A stretch of DNA of 64,000 nucleotides from Bacteroides sp. MSB163 (GCF_036416795.1 NZ_CP143867.1:5634001-5698000), one strand, 5' to 3'; counted from the first letter of the stretch, positions 17,562 to 26,485 are shown. The notes: a model not told the origin generated them from the letters alone. A program made the numbers and translations.

Positions 17562-17604
17562 ATATTTAATTATGATTTAGAATTTATGATTTAAGACACT
17601 GAAA

Positions 17605-18144
17605 TCAGTCAGTTATCGGTTCTACAAGCGAAGAGTGAATAAAAGTCGTTGCAACAGCCATGACACCTTCAATATTGACAACCACACGACGGTCGCGACG
17701 GATACGGACAAATTCTCCCACTGCACCCTCGAACACTCCCCCTTTGACACGCACTTTCTGACCTCTTACCAGTTGCAATTCAGCAGGCTCTACATAAATA
17801 ACCGATTCCTCGTAGGTACCAGCAACAAGAATGAAACTACGCATCTGATCTTCCGGAACGATAACAGGAAGATGATTTTCGCGATTCATAATGTAACGTA
17901 TAGGGATGTTCATACCGCCTTTATCCTTCAATGCATCGATACGCTTACGAGTAGAACGAATGAAAACAAGATTATGCACAGCAGGAACAAACTTACAAAT
18001 GCGACGGCCATCTTTCACGACATAATCGCGACGCATCGGAATAAAATTCTCTATCTTCTCTTCATCCAGAAAAGCTTTCAGAGCCAGTTCACGGCCGTAC
18101 GTGACACGTACTGCAAACCAGTGGAGACGAGGGGTGATGTTCAC
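17605..18144 (-). CDS. upxY: UpxY, NusG-like capsule antiterminator
   Basis: UpxY is a NusG paralogue that lets RNA polymerase read through its own capsule operon by acting on the 5' leader. The 179 residues from the GTG at 18144 contain the NGN core (LHWFAVRVTYGRELALKAFL, then VHNLVFIRSTRKRIDAL) and a KOW-like end (VRGQKVRVKGGVFEGAVGEF). GTG is the only usable start in this frame before an upstream TAA. The frame just upstream encodes plausible residues (KEYSD), and an ATG at 18194 in another frame reads MIGKYFTTPVSPK. Adding one C to a CCCC run near 18160-18165 would join them into a longer N-terminus. The start is therefore uncertain: a GTG start, a slipped base, or a sequencing error. Confidence 0.9.
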   Translation of the reverse strand: MNITPRLHWFAVRVTYGRELALKAFLDEEKIENFIPMRRDYVVKDGRRICKFVPAVHNLVFIRSTRKRIDALKDKGGMNIPIRYIMNRENHLPVIVPEDQMRSFILVAGTYEESVIYVEPAELQLVRGQKVRVKGGVFEGAVGEFVRIRRDRRVVVNIEGVMAVATTFIHSSLVEPITD

Positions 18145-18194
18145 GTCAGAATATTCTTTGGGGACACCGGTGTAGTGAAATACTTACCGATCAT

Positions 18195-18339
18195 TTTATG
18201 TAATGCAGTTGTTTTCAACAACTTATTCAGCATTCATCTTATTCCAAAGCGTTTCGTCATCTCGATCAAAAAGCAGTGAAACAGTTATGTAAAAAGGCTA
18301 TTAACGAAGAGGTAAAAGAAGACGAAGTGTCTTTTAATC
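18195..18339 (-). promoter_or_regulatory. Capsule operon 5' leader
   Basis: This 145-base stretch lies between upxY and the left inverted repeat of the invertible segment. It would be transcribed as the upxY leader after inversion. In other loci this leader is the site of UpxY recognition. No canonical terminator hairpin was seen in it. A plus-strand frame without a start codon (18204-18410) crosses it and is not called a gene. Confidence 0.45.
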
Positions 18340-18544
18340 GTTCGTTTAATGTGCGCAATCTTAAGCATAAAAAATGGATACCAAGAATTATAAAAATGAG
18401 AAGATATTAAATCCATTTATCTCTGATATAAATATATTGATTATCAATAAGATAATGTCTGAAATAAAATTTATTAGAAATGTTTTTATTAAACACCTTG
18501 TACATTCGAAAAATACCCATTATCTTTGCGCACATTAAACGAAC
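18340..18544. promoter_or_regulatory. Invertible promoter segment, capsule OFF orientation
   Basis: Perfect 19-bp inverted repeats flank 167 bases: GTTCGTTTAATGTGCGCAA at 18340-18358 and its exact complement at 18526-18544. The promoter TATCTTTG (18521-18528) overlaps the inner edge of the right repeat by three bases and has a TTG 20 bases upstream (18498-18500). It reads rightwards, away from upxY. The left repeat has no such box in this orientation. Inversion would place the promoter about 145 bases from the upxY start region, facing it. This is the design of Bacteroides phase-variable capsule promoters, which a serine invertase of the Mpi type flips in trans. No invertase gene is in the window. 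Confidence 0.9.
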
Positions 18545-18859
18545 ATTTTTTGTACACCCCTTATTTAAGATGATATACAACTATATATCAACGCATTAAC
18601 ATTACTCTAAATACTTTTCAGAAATTCCTCTTTTCATATTTTCCACCTATAATAAAAAAGGTCAAAACCATTCTATTATTTGTCTATAAATCAGAGAAAT
18701 AGCCATTACATCAAAAGAGTAAAAATGACCTCCCGATGCCTTCCTTCCGTTTTAACACACATTAAGCCCTCCTCAATAGGGAGAATATCAATTCCTACTG
18801 TCTTTACTACACAGAAAACGAATTAGACATTTACTATAAACTATAAAACCACGAACAGG
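18545..18859. other. Spacer between invertible promoter and dlt-like operon
   Basis: This 315-base AT-rich spacer contains no credible gene. I saw no exact TAnnTTTG element reading toward the dlt-like operon and no strong terminator. The only promoter evident upstream of that operon is the one in the invertible segment. Confidence 0.5.
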
Positions 18860-20046
18860 ATGGAAAAGAATCAAAAAGATATGATCGATGAGATCATAAA
18901 GGCTTTTGAGAAGTACACAGAGCATCAGGCATTTGTTATTAACAACATCACCTATACCTATCGTCAGCTGTCTGAAACTGTATATAGAATATCCGCTTTG
19001 ATTAATAACAGAGAAGATAAAATCATCGGCATTATAGCCGAAGATAAATTGGAGACTTATGCCTCCATACTGGCAGTATTAATCAGCGGGAAAACGTATG
19101 TCATTCTACATCCGGCCTATCCAGACACAGGAATAGAAAGATTGCGGAACTCGCCGATATTCATTTAATTCTATATACAAAGGACATCCGTGTATTGAAC
19201 CTGGATACTGAACACGTAGATGTTATATGCACTTCGGAGTTACAGGAAATAGTTCCGTCTTCTTCCGGCATACATCCGGAAAAGAATGAAAATGCTTATA
19301 TCATTTTCACCTCCGGCAGTACGGGAGAGCCGAAAGGAGTTCCCATCTCCCGCAACAACCTAAACGCTTTCTATAACGCATACAGCCATCTGGACTGGCA
19401 ATTGGACGAGAACGACCGTATGCTGCAAATGTTCGAACTAACCTTTGACGTTTCTATCGTTTCTTTCTTATTTCCCCTGGCAATAGGTGCATGCATATAT
19501 ACAGTCTCTCCGGAAGGCGTAAAGTATATCAATGTCATTGAAACCCTGGAAAAATACAACCTCACATTTGCTGCCGTAGCCCCCTCCCTACTCCAGTTAT
19601 TATTACCCTATTTCTCTGAGATACAACTTCCTGAACTCAAATACCTGATAGTTACCGCCGAAGCATCGGATGTTGAATTACTATCTGCCTTCAGAGCCTG
19701 TGCTCCCAACGCCTCTTTTGTGAACCTGTATGGTCCCACAGAAGGAACAATTTATTGCACAGCCTACCGGATACCGACCACCTCATGCAAACATCATAAC
19801 GGTATGATTGCTATAGGCAAGCCATTCGAAGGAGTAGATGTTCTAATTATGGATAATAACGGTAGCCCCGTCGCCACAGGCGAAACCGGAGAACTCTGGA
19901 TCAGTGGCAGACAAGTGATGAACGGCTATTGGAACGCTCCTAAAAAGACCAAAGAATGCCTCATCGAAGGGAAGCATTGTATGGAACATTTCCCACTGAA
20001 CACCAGCAGCAAAACCGATAGAAAAAGAATACTGGAACTAATATAA
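18860..20046 (+). pseudogene. DltA-like adenylating enzyme, frameshifted and internally deleted
   Basis: The N-terminal part (18860-19168) ends in GKTYVILHPAYPDTGIERL and stops early. The next frame resumes as IAELADIHLILYTKDIRVLN and continues to 20046, with the A-domain core motif YIIFTSGSTGEPKGVPISR and NLYGPTEGT. Restoring one A in the GAAAG run near 19138 would join the two. After GRQVMNGYWNAPKK the sequence jumps to EHFPLNTSSKTDRKRI, so the A7-A9 region (TGDL, hinge and GRxDxQVK part) is missing, roughly 100 residues; total coding length is about 395 codons against about 500 in the family. Intact relatives activate an amino or other acid with ATP and load a carrier protein. This copy is almost surely inactive. 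Confidence 0.85.
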
Positions 20047-20058
20047 AACTAAACTAAT

Positions 20059-20301
20059 ATGAATACGCAGATGATTTTAAATGAACTGAGCCTGATTTTT
20101 CAGGAGATATTGAAGAGAGACAACATCGTTCTTGCCAGTGAAACCACCGCCCAGGATGTGGAAGGTTGGAATTCATTAACCAATATGTTGCTGATAAGCA
20201 GAATAGAGAAAGATTTCAATGTTCACTTCACCTTCAGAGACATTGTCCGATTCAAGAATGTAGGAGATATTTGCAATGCCATTCTCACCAAAACCAAATA
20301 A
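20059..20301 (+). CDS. DltC-like carrier protein
   Basis: This 80-residue acidic protein has the carrier-protein pattern. The phosphopantetheine Ser lies in VEGWNSLTNMLLISRIEKDF, just before Leu. It resembles the capsule ACP at 16825-17055 in size and site. It follows the adenylating-enzyme remnant by 12 bases and precedes the MBOAT remnant by three, which places it as the carrier in a dlt-like acyl transfer system. It appears intact, but with both flanking enzymes damaged it is unlikely to serve its original role. Confidence 0.85.
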   Translation: MNTQMILNELSLIFQEILKRDNIVLASETTAQDVEGWNSLTNMLLISRIEKDFNVHFTFRDIVRFKNVGDICNAILTKTK

Positions 20302-20304
20302 GAC

Positions 20305-21584
20305 ATGTCATTCATATCTTTGAATTTTGTCACGCTGTTTGTATGTACCTTCCTTTTGTACTACACACTTCCACCTAAATATAGAAAAGCTATACTCTTG
20401 TTGTCAAGCTGTATTTTCATAGGCTATTACCACATAGCTTTCCTAATCATAGCCCTTCTCATTTCACTGGCAACTTTTTTTCTCGGAAAATGGGTGGGAC
20501 AATCAAAACATGAGAAGGATACGAAAAGAATCTATATTTCGGGCTTGTGTTTTCTAATTACAGGCTGGTTGGCATTCCGATATGCCAACCTCCTGCCAGG
20601 CGTGCACTGGCTATTCCCCTTAGGCATCTCCTTTTATACCTTTCAGGCCCTTTCATACCTGACAGAAATCTATTGGAAAGAAGAAGAACCGGAAGAGAAC
20701 CTTGCAGACTTCATGATATATATGCTCTTTTTCATGAAATTCCTGTCAGGACCTATAGAACGGGCGAGAGATATGCTTCCACAATTGAAATCGGGTAAAC
20801 CGGTAGCATATCCATCCATTGTCTACGGAATGAAACTGATCGTAGTGGGACTGATAAAGAAGTTGATTCTTGCCGATTATATTTCCCCTTATATAGATGG
20901 TATTTTTAACTCTATACATACGGCATCCGGTATCCAATTACTCATGGCATGCCTTTTGTATCCGGTAGAATTGTATGGTGACTTTTCCGGTTATACGGAT
21001 ATTGCACTTGGAGGTGCCTGTATGTTGGGATTCAAACTCAGCCCTAACTTCAACCGCCCATTCATAGCACAAACCACTGCCGAATTCTGGAGAAGATGGC
21101 ACATATCTCTTTCATTTTGGGTTAGGGATTACTTATATCTGCCCCTATCTTCGGGCATGCGCCGCTGGGGACAGTGGGGCGTATTCCTGAGTCTGACATT
21201 TGCAGGATTAGGCGCCTGGCATGGTGCAGGATGTTTGCAACCCTGTCCATCCTCCGCACTTATCTGCTTTTCGCCTTTTCTTTGATCTTCTTTCGCTTAG
21301 AGTCGGTGAGTGATGCACTCTATTACATCAGAAACATCTCGTTCAGCACCCATGCCAACTGGAAAGAAGTAAGCATCGGAATTCCGGATCATAATTGTAT
21401 TGTGGCCGGTAGCGCTCTTGTACTGATTTTAGTTTACGAATATTTTATGTCGAAACGAGATCTGTTAGAAGCGTTGGAAAAACAACCCATGCTTGTCAGA
21501 TGGGGCATTTATTATCTGCTGGCCATTATGTTCTTTACCTTGGGACAGTTCAATTCCGACAGTTTTATTTATTTGCAATTTTAA
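20305..21584 (+). pseudogene. MBOAT (DltB-like) acyltransferase, deleted and frameshifted
   Basis: The first frame (20305-21285) encodes about 308 residues of a membrane-bound O-acyltransferase: several membrane helices, GISFYTFQALSYLTEIYW, FFMKFLSGPIERARDMLPQL, and the active-site region GLGAWHGAG with the conserved His. It then runs into unrelated sequence and stops. The next frame, from about 21230 to 21584, resumes with FATLSILRTYLLFAFSLIFF and RLESVSDALYYIRNI, the typical last part of the family. The segment that normally follows WHG (the next helix pair, perhaps 50-100 residues) is missing at the junction. Intact MBOAT proteins pass an acyl group from a carrier protein across the membrane to a surface polymer. 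Confidence 0.85.
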
Positions 21585-21605
21585 TCTAAAAACAAAGATA
21601 GCAGA

Positions 21606-22643
21606 ATGAAGAAAAACAGTGAGCGAAGTGCAGCTATGCGCTTCACGATGAAACTATCTATACTCCTGACGCCATTTATAGCCTTACTAGTGGTGTATTT
21701 CCTCAATGATCCTTTTATGGTTTTAAGGCATTATAACCGTTATGATAACTCATCCGTCATGTTGAATGAAGGCTATATCAGTTGGCAAATGTATATGAAC
21801 AACCGGGATTCCATTGCATTTGATTCTTTTATCATGGGCAATTCCTGCACCATGGCCTATCAATGTCATGAATGGGAAAAATACCTGGATGGTGGCAGGG
21901 CGGTACGTCTGTTCGGAAATGCAGAAAGCATAGCCACCATCAGTAAGAAGTTGCAGGCTCTGGAAAGAAATGGTGCAGAGATAAAGAATCTGCTCCTGAT
22001 TCTGGATAAAGAGTCATTGGGTAAAGACCAGCTTTCAAGCAATCATAACCATGTGTTGCCTCCAGCTATCTCAGGAATCAGCAACTTTAGTTTCCAGGAG
22101 AAATTCTGTCAGGCCTTCTTCTTCCCTAATTTCCTGTTTCCTTATCTCGATTATAAAATATTTCATCAATATCGTCCCTATATGCAAGGAGTGATAAACC
22201 CTTATGGCGCAATCAGAGATGCAGTAACAAATGATGCAATCAATCCCAGAGAGAGGATGATCCGGGATGAAGGAGAAGCATATTGGGAAAACCACAAAAA
22301 AGAGTTTGTGAAAGTCAGAGACTGTAATTACAGAAATGGTGAATACCGGGAAGGTGAGCAATTCCTATGGGAAACACAGACCGGATTACTAAAAGAAATA
22401 GATCAAATCTGCCGGAAACATAACACCTCAGTTAAAATCATCATCAGTCCCGACTATAACCAGATCAGCATAAATCCGGCAGATGTGGAAATATTGAAAG
22501 ACATTTTTGGCTATGAAAATGTATTCGATTTCAGTGGTATCAATGAATATACGAACGATATTCATAACTACTACGAAAGAGGACATTATAGATCAATACT
22601 CGGAGCACGCTTATTACAAAAAGTTTATGCAAACCATAAATGA
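21606..22643 (+). CDS. DltD/AlgX-like SGNH-type membrane-anchored protein
   Basis: This 345-residue protein has an N-terminal membrane segment (about 12-32) and a periplasmic domain of the SGNH type. IMGNSCTMAYQCHEW near residue 78-90 supplies the nucleophile-type Ser in a GNS block, and NDIHNYYERGHYRSILGARL near 320-338 supplies the Asp/His end motif. Relatives (DltD, AlgX, AlgJ) work with MBOAT proteins in polymer acylation. It lies 21 bases after the MBOAT remnant and is the last gene of this operon. It looks intact. With its MBOAT partner broken it may be newly non-functional. Confidence 0.78.
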   Translation: MKKNSERSAAMRFTMKLSILLTPFIALLVVYFLNDPFMVLRHYNRYDNSSVMLNEGYISWQMYMNNRDSIAFDSFIMGNSCTMAYQCHEWEKYLDGGRAVRLFGNAESIATISKKLQALERNGAEIKNLLLILDKESLGKDQLSSNHNHVLPPAISGISNFSFQEKFCQAFFFPNFLFPYLDYKIFHQYRPYMQGVINPYGAIRDAVTNDAINPRERMIRDEGEAYWENHKKEFVKVRDCNYRNGEYREGEQFLWETQTGLLKEIDQICRKHNTSVKIIISPDYNQISINPADVEILKDIFGYENVFDFSGINEYTNDIHNYYERGHYRSILGARLLQKVYANHK

Positions 22644-22683
22644 TTTGAAATACATATTAAAAGCAACAGCTTATTATGCGAAA

Positions 22684-23505
22684 CTATCTCTGTAGAGTAA
22701 GCGCCCGCAATTGTTCCAAAGATCCGTTGAACACATTCAAATCGACCTCTTCCCTGATACCGGGAACATTGCCCACATCAGTATGTTGCCAGAAGTGCCA
22801 TGGGCCTTCATATTTGACAGAGTCTACGTAATAGTGGGCAATCCAGTAGGGGTAAGTATTGAATACCGAATCACTAAGATAGCGGTTCTTGAATTTATAA
22901 GATGTATAAAGAATCGGCTTCACACCATAATGCGATTCTATACGGTCGAGCCAGGTTTTGACAGCAATCTTTAAGTCATGGGCCGTGCTTTTACCAATAG
23001 TTTCGACATCAAGCACAGGTGGCAGATCTCCTGGAATAAGCTGGACCGTACGAATAAAAAAATCGGCCTGTTTTAGCGGATCTGTTTTAGGAGAGAAAAA
23101 ATGATAAGCACCACGAATGAACCCATAACGATGCGCCTGATCAAAATTAAACGGGAAAGTATCGTCAGCATGATCACCACCTTCGGTAGCTTTCATAAAG
23201 ACAAAATGGATAGGAAATTTGGTTGTTTTGTTAGTTGTCAGTTGCACCCAGTCAATACTGCCTTGATAATGAGAGATATCAATGCCATGCACTTCATAGT
23301 CGCAGGGCATACAGACCCCATATCCTTTCTGACCATAACAGGGTTTCCAACGATAGGCATACGGACGAATGAAAAACCAATAAAACCCGGCAGAAAATAC
23401 GGCAATGATACAAACAGCAAGTATTGTACGTAACCATGCAGACATGATACGCGCTTCGCTTTTCTTTTTACCGCGACGTGCAGCAGATTTTCTTTTAGTT
23501 GCCAT
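22684..23505 (-). CDS. GH25-family lysozyme, membrane anchored
   Basis: This 273-residue protein starts with a very basic segment (about 17 of the first 20 residues include many Lys/Arg), followed by one membrane helix at about 22-46. The rest is a GH25 N-acetylmuramidase domain: HGIDISHYQGSIDW with a catalytic Asp, FVFMKATEG, GAYHFFSPKTD, PPVLDVET with the DxE pair, and YWIAHY plus FWQHTDVGNVPGI toward the end. It should cut the glycan chain of peptidoglycan from the periplasmic side. It is convergent with the DltD-like gene. It lies downstream of pfp on the same strand but a stem-loop separates them. Confidence 0.9.
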   Translation of the reverse strand: MATKRKSAARRGKKKSEARIMSAWLRTILAVCIIAVFSAGFYWFFIRPYAYRWKPCYGQKGYGVCMPCDYEVHGIDISHYQGSIDWVQLTTNKTTKFPIHFVFMKATEGGDHADDTFPFNFDQAHRYGFIRGAYHFFSPKTDPLKQADFFIRTVQLIPGDLPPVLDVETIGKSTAHDLKIAVKTWLDRIESHYGVKPILYTSYKFKNRYLSDSVFNTYPYWIAHYYVDSVKYEGPWHFWQHTDVGNVPGIREEVDLNVFNGSLEQLRALTLQR

Positions 23506-23520
23506 GTAATATTCAAAACA

Positions 23521-23587
23521 GAACGCAAATTACACAAATTACGCAAATAGTTTATTCAAATTTGTGTAATTCGCATAATTTGCGTTC
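23521..23587. terminator. Long imperfect hairpin between pfp and GH25 genes
   Basis: GAACGCAAATTA (23521-23532) pairs with TAATTTGCGTTC (23576-23587), and TACACAAATT (from 23531) pairs with AATTTGTGTA (23559-23568). The plus strand continues with T5. On the minus strand, in the direction of pfp transcription, the following bases TGTTTTG are only moderately T-rich. It is probably the pfp terminator. Confidence 0.6.
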
Positions 23588-23617
23588 TTTTTATTAACTC
23601 TTCGTCAACTTGCCGAT

Positions 23618-25264
23618 TTACTTAGCTTGCTCTAACTGCAAAGTCTTCGTCGGCTGGTCACAAACTTCTGTAGGTCCGAAGTACTGGATCGGTCCCGGAT
23701 ATACATAGTCTGTATTGATAGCCCACTGTTCCCGCTGAGCAGCAAATGCCTTGAACGGAGCACCATCCAGTTTCACCAGAGCTTTCTGGATTACCGGTTT
23801 CATTTCACCGTGACGGCGTTCCATGTTCATCATCATCGTGATGGGCACACCACCTGCAATCCATTGGTCAGCAGGAGCCGTAGTATTGCGTACAGAAGAC
23901 ATATAGCCTGTCTTGCCGTTAGCAATCAGAGAAGCAGCTGTATAACCCAGTGAATAGCAATAGTCAGCATCGTAGTTAGACGGAGCTGCGCAACGGCCTT
24001 CGTAACCGAAGAAGTGATGTTGGGAAGCGAACTTACCTACGAACTTACCTTCTTCTTTCCATGCAGCGAGCTTGGTAGCTACCATTTCCGACAACAGTTT
24101 TTCCGTTTCAATCAAAGATACCTGTACGTTTCCGTGCGGATCGCGGTCCAGCGTTAACTGACGTGCAACACCTTCAGGCAGGCTGGCATAGATAGCAGCA
24201 TTTTCCGGAGAGAGTTTGCGGATGATATAATCACGTTGGTGTGACTTCTTGATCTGAGAGAATTCTTCAGCATTTGCAGCAAGGAAGTCGTTCAACTCAG
24301 CGATCAGACGTTTCATAGCCGGGATAAACTCGATAAGACCTTCAGGGATCAAAACCGTACCGAAGTTGTTGCCTTGAGCAGCGCGGTTGGCTACTACCTG
24401 TGCAATGTAAGTTACTACATCGTCCAGAGACATATCATTAGCTTCAACTTCTTCTGATACGATACAAACGTTAGGTTGTACCTGCAAAGCACATTCCAGT
24501 GCAATGTGAGAAGCAGAACGTCCCATCAACTTGATGAAGTGCCAGTATTTACGAGCTGAGTTACAGTCACGTTGAATGTTACCGATAACTTCAGAGTAAA
24601 CCTTGCAAGCTGTGTCGAAACCGAAAGAAGTTTCAATCATTTCGTTCTTCAAGTCACCGTCGATAGTCTTCGGACAACCGATTACCTGTACGCCGCACTT
24701 CTTAGCTGCATAGTACTCAGCCAGTACGCAAGCATTTGTATTAGAGTCGTCACCACCGATGATAACCAATGCTTTGATATCAAGTTGCTTCAGGATTTCC
24801 AGACCTTTTTCAAACTGATCTTCTTTCTCCAATTTAGTACGACCTGAACCGATGATATCGAAACCACCCGTGTTACGGTATTCGTCAATGATATCTGAAG
24901 TCAGTTCCATATAGTTATGGTCAACCAAACCGCCGGGGCCAAGAATGAAACCATATAACTTACTGTCTTTATTCAAACTCTTGATACCGTCGAAGATACC
25001 GGAAATCACATTGTGACCACCGGGAGCCTGACCACCGGAAAGGATAACCCCCACATTCATAGCGGGGAAGTTAACCACTTCGTCAGTAGCCTCAAACTTG
25101 ATCAAAGGCATTCCGTACGTGTTAGGGAACAATTTTTGGATAGCTTCCTGATCGGCTACAGATTGAGTAGCTACTCCAGCTACCGCCTTAACGGCACCCT
25201 TCAGCGCTTTCGGAAGTTTGGGCTGATAAGCAGCCCTTGCAATTTGCAATGCACTTTTTGTCAT
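23618..25264 (-). CDS. pfp: Pyrophosphate-fructose-6-phosphate 1-phosphotransferase
   Basis: This 548-residue enzyme is the long, plant-beta-subunit-like PFP used by Bacteroides for reversible phosphorylation of fructose 6-phosphate with pyrophosphate instead of ATP. Key features are GVILSGGQAPGGHNVISG near residues 73-90, IIGGDDSNTNACVLAEYY near 178-195, where GGDDS marks pyrophosphate use, CPKTIDGDLKN near 205 holding the catalytic Asp, and HFIKLMGRSASHIALECAL. Full family length is present. It is a cytosolic glycolytic enzyme and stands alone. Codon use is that of a highly expressed gene, richer in GC than neighbouring accessory genes. Confidence 0.96.
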   Translation of the reverse strand: MTKSALQIARAAYQPKLPKALKGAVKAVAGVATQSVADQEAIQKLFPNTYGMPLIKFEATDEVVNFPAMNVGVILSGGQAPGGHNVISGIFDGIKSLNKDSKLYGFILGPGGLVDHNYMELTSDIIDEYRNTGGFDIIGSGRTKLEKEDQFEKGLEILKQLDIKALVIIGGDDSNTNACVLAEYYAAKKCGVQVIGCPKTIDGDLKNEMIETSFGFDTACKVYSEVIGNIQRDCNSARKYWHFIKLMGRSASHIALECALQVQPNVCIVSEEVEANDMSLDDVVTYIAQVVANRAAQGNNFGTVLIPEGLIEFIPAMKRLIAELNDFLAANAEEFSQIKKSHQRDYIIRKLSPENAAIYASLPEGVARQLTLDRDPHGNVQVSLIETEKLLSEMVATKLAAWKEEGKFVGKFASQHHFFGYEGRCAAPSNYDADYCYSLGYTAASLIANGKTGYMSSVRNTTAPADQWIAGGVPITMMMNMERRHGEMKPVIQKALVKLDGAPFKAFAAQREQWAINTDYVYPGPIQYFGPTEVCDQPTKTLQLEQAK

Positions 25265-25374
25265 TTTATCTAATTATTTAAAGGTGTTAGTAAAGTTTCG
25301 TTCAAAAGCGTCGCAAATTTCGTGTTTTTTTCTGAATTATGAAAGGAAGCGCACATCAAAAAAAATATGAAATG

Positions 25375-25406
25375 TTGGTTTATACCGTGGAAAGTACTTA
25401 TCTTTA
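25375..25406 (+). promoter_or_regulatory. Promoter for the 89-residue gene operon
   Basis: TTGG (25375-25378), 20 bases, then TATCTTTA (25399-25406) fits the Bacteroides -33/-7 pattern with one change in the last base. The gene start is 41 bases downstream. Confidence 0.6.
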
Positions 25407-25446
25407 CCGGAAATATTTCAATTTATTCACTTAAAACGTAAAGATT

Positions 25447-25716
25447 ATGGCAAGTAGAAGAGAACTTAAGAAAAACGTCAATTATATCGCAGGTGAACTG
25501 TTCATGGAGTGTTTGGTAAACAGCTTATACGTACCCGGAACCGATAAAACTAAAGCCGACGAGCTGATGGGCAGAATCCTGAGTGTGCAAGATGAATTTA
25601 TCAGCCGAATCAGCCATACCGAACCTGGAAATGTAAAAGGTTTCTACAAGAAATTCCGCGAAGACTTTAATAAAGAAGTAGACGCAATTATTGACGCTAT
25701 CGGCAACCTGAAGTAA
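25447..25716 (+). CDS. Conserved small protein of unknown function
   Basis: I do not recognise a domain. The 89-residue protein is mostly helical, soluble, with no signal peptide, no Trp, and one Cys (ELFMECLVNSLY). It has a good promoter and a 9-base gap to the acyltransferase gene, so the two are co-transcribed. Composition and position suggest a core gene of the genus. No role is proposed. Confidence 0.8.
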   Translation: MASRRELKKNVNYIAGELFMECLVNSLYVPGTDKTKADELMGRILSVQDEFISRISHTEPGNVKGFYKKFREDFNKEVDAIIDAIGNLK

Positions 25717-25725
25717 GCACCGGGA

Positions 25726-26280
25726 ATGAAAAAAGCAATATACAGCTTTATCTACTATCGCATTTTGGGATGGAAGACAAACGTAACTGTGCCGGATTAT
25801 GATAAATGCGTGATAACTGCAGCACCTCATACATCTAATTGGGATTTATTTATCGGCAAACTATTTTACGGAGCTATCGGACGGAAAACCTGCTTCATGA
25901 TGAAAAAAGAATGGTTCTTCTTTCCGCTGGGATTAATATTCAAAGCCGTGGGTGGCATACCGGTGGACCGGGGACGCAAAACATCGTTGGTAGACCAGAT
26001 GGCGGAAAGATTCGCCAAAAGCAAGAAATTCCAACTCGCCATTACACCGGAAGGAACCCGTAAAGCGAATCCTAATTGGAAGAAAGGATTTTATTTTATT
26101 GCATTGAAAGCGCAGGTACCTATTGTAATGATAGGTATCGATTATACCACTAAAACGATTTCTGCGACAAAGGCGATCATGCCATCGGGAGATATCGAAA
26201 AGGATATGCGCGAGGTAAAGCTCTATTATAAGGATTTCAAAGGGAAGAACCCGAAGAACTTTGCTTTAGGAAACATTTAA
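25726..26280 (+). CDS. PlsC-like acyltransferase
   Basis: This 184-residue protein is a short lysophospholipid acyltransferase-type enzyme. The HX4D motif appears in APHTSNWDLFIGK near residues 34-46. It is followed by the substrate-site block GGIPVDRGRKTSLVDQ and the second motif AITPEGTRK near 105-113. There is no long membrane helix beyond the N-terminal hydrophobic stretch, so it is likely peripheral at the inner membrane. It could acylate lysophosphatidic acid or another lyso-lipid. The window holds a second PlsC-type gene (57893-58651), so the two may differ in substrate. Confidence 0.88.
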   Translation: MKKAIYSFIYYRILGWKTNVTVPDYDKCVITAAPHTSNWDLFIGKLFYGAIGRKTCFMMKKEWFFFPLGLIFKAVGGIPVDRGRKTSLVDQMAERFAKSKKFQLAITPEGTRKANPNWKKGFYFIALKAQVPIVMIGIDYTTKTISATKAIMPSGDIEKDMREVKLYYKDFKGKNPKNFALGNI

Positions 26281-26311
26281 AGTTCTTAATCCCGTATCTT
26301 CCTTGTAGTTT

Positions 26312-26428
26312 CTCCGTATCAACTCCGTGTCTGCTCCGTAGTATCTCCGTATCCGGTCCGTAGCATCTCCGTACTCTTAGATACGGAGTTGATACGGAGA
26401 TGCTACGGAGCAGACACGAACCGGATAC
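26312..26428. repeat. Word-repeat hairpin element, CTCCGTA word
   Basis: This 117-base intergenic block contains six direct copies of a (C/G)TCCGT word and three inverted copies TACGGAG. Three stems compete. 26312-26331 pairs with 26380-26399 (19 of 20 bases). 26326-26353 pairs with 26391-26418 (27 of 28). 26357-26373 pairs with 26393-26409 (17 of 17). These cannot all form together. It lies between the PlsC-like gene and the nitrilase-family gene, both on the plus strand. Confidence 0.8.
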
Positions 26429-26485
26429 GCTTCTGACTGACAATTGAACGTATAAAACCGATAATCATTTTCTTAACTAAGTATT

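Noticed and set aside
17635..18279. 214-codon plus-strand frame antisense to upxY
   Set aside because: It mirrors the coding strand of upxY, which is a well-supported family member.
18204..18410. Open plus-strand frame across the left inverted repeat, ending IPRIIKMRRY
   Set aside because: It has no ATG start and no recognisable family. It looks like coding sequence in places and its C-terminus would change upon inversion, but without a start or homologue I do not call it.
18340..18544. Insertion sequence with terminal inverted repeats
   Set aside because: The 205-bp segment has no transposase and no target duplication, and it holds a promoter overlapping one repeat, as in invertible capsule promoters.
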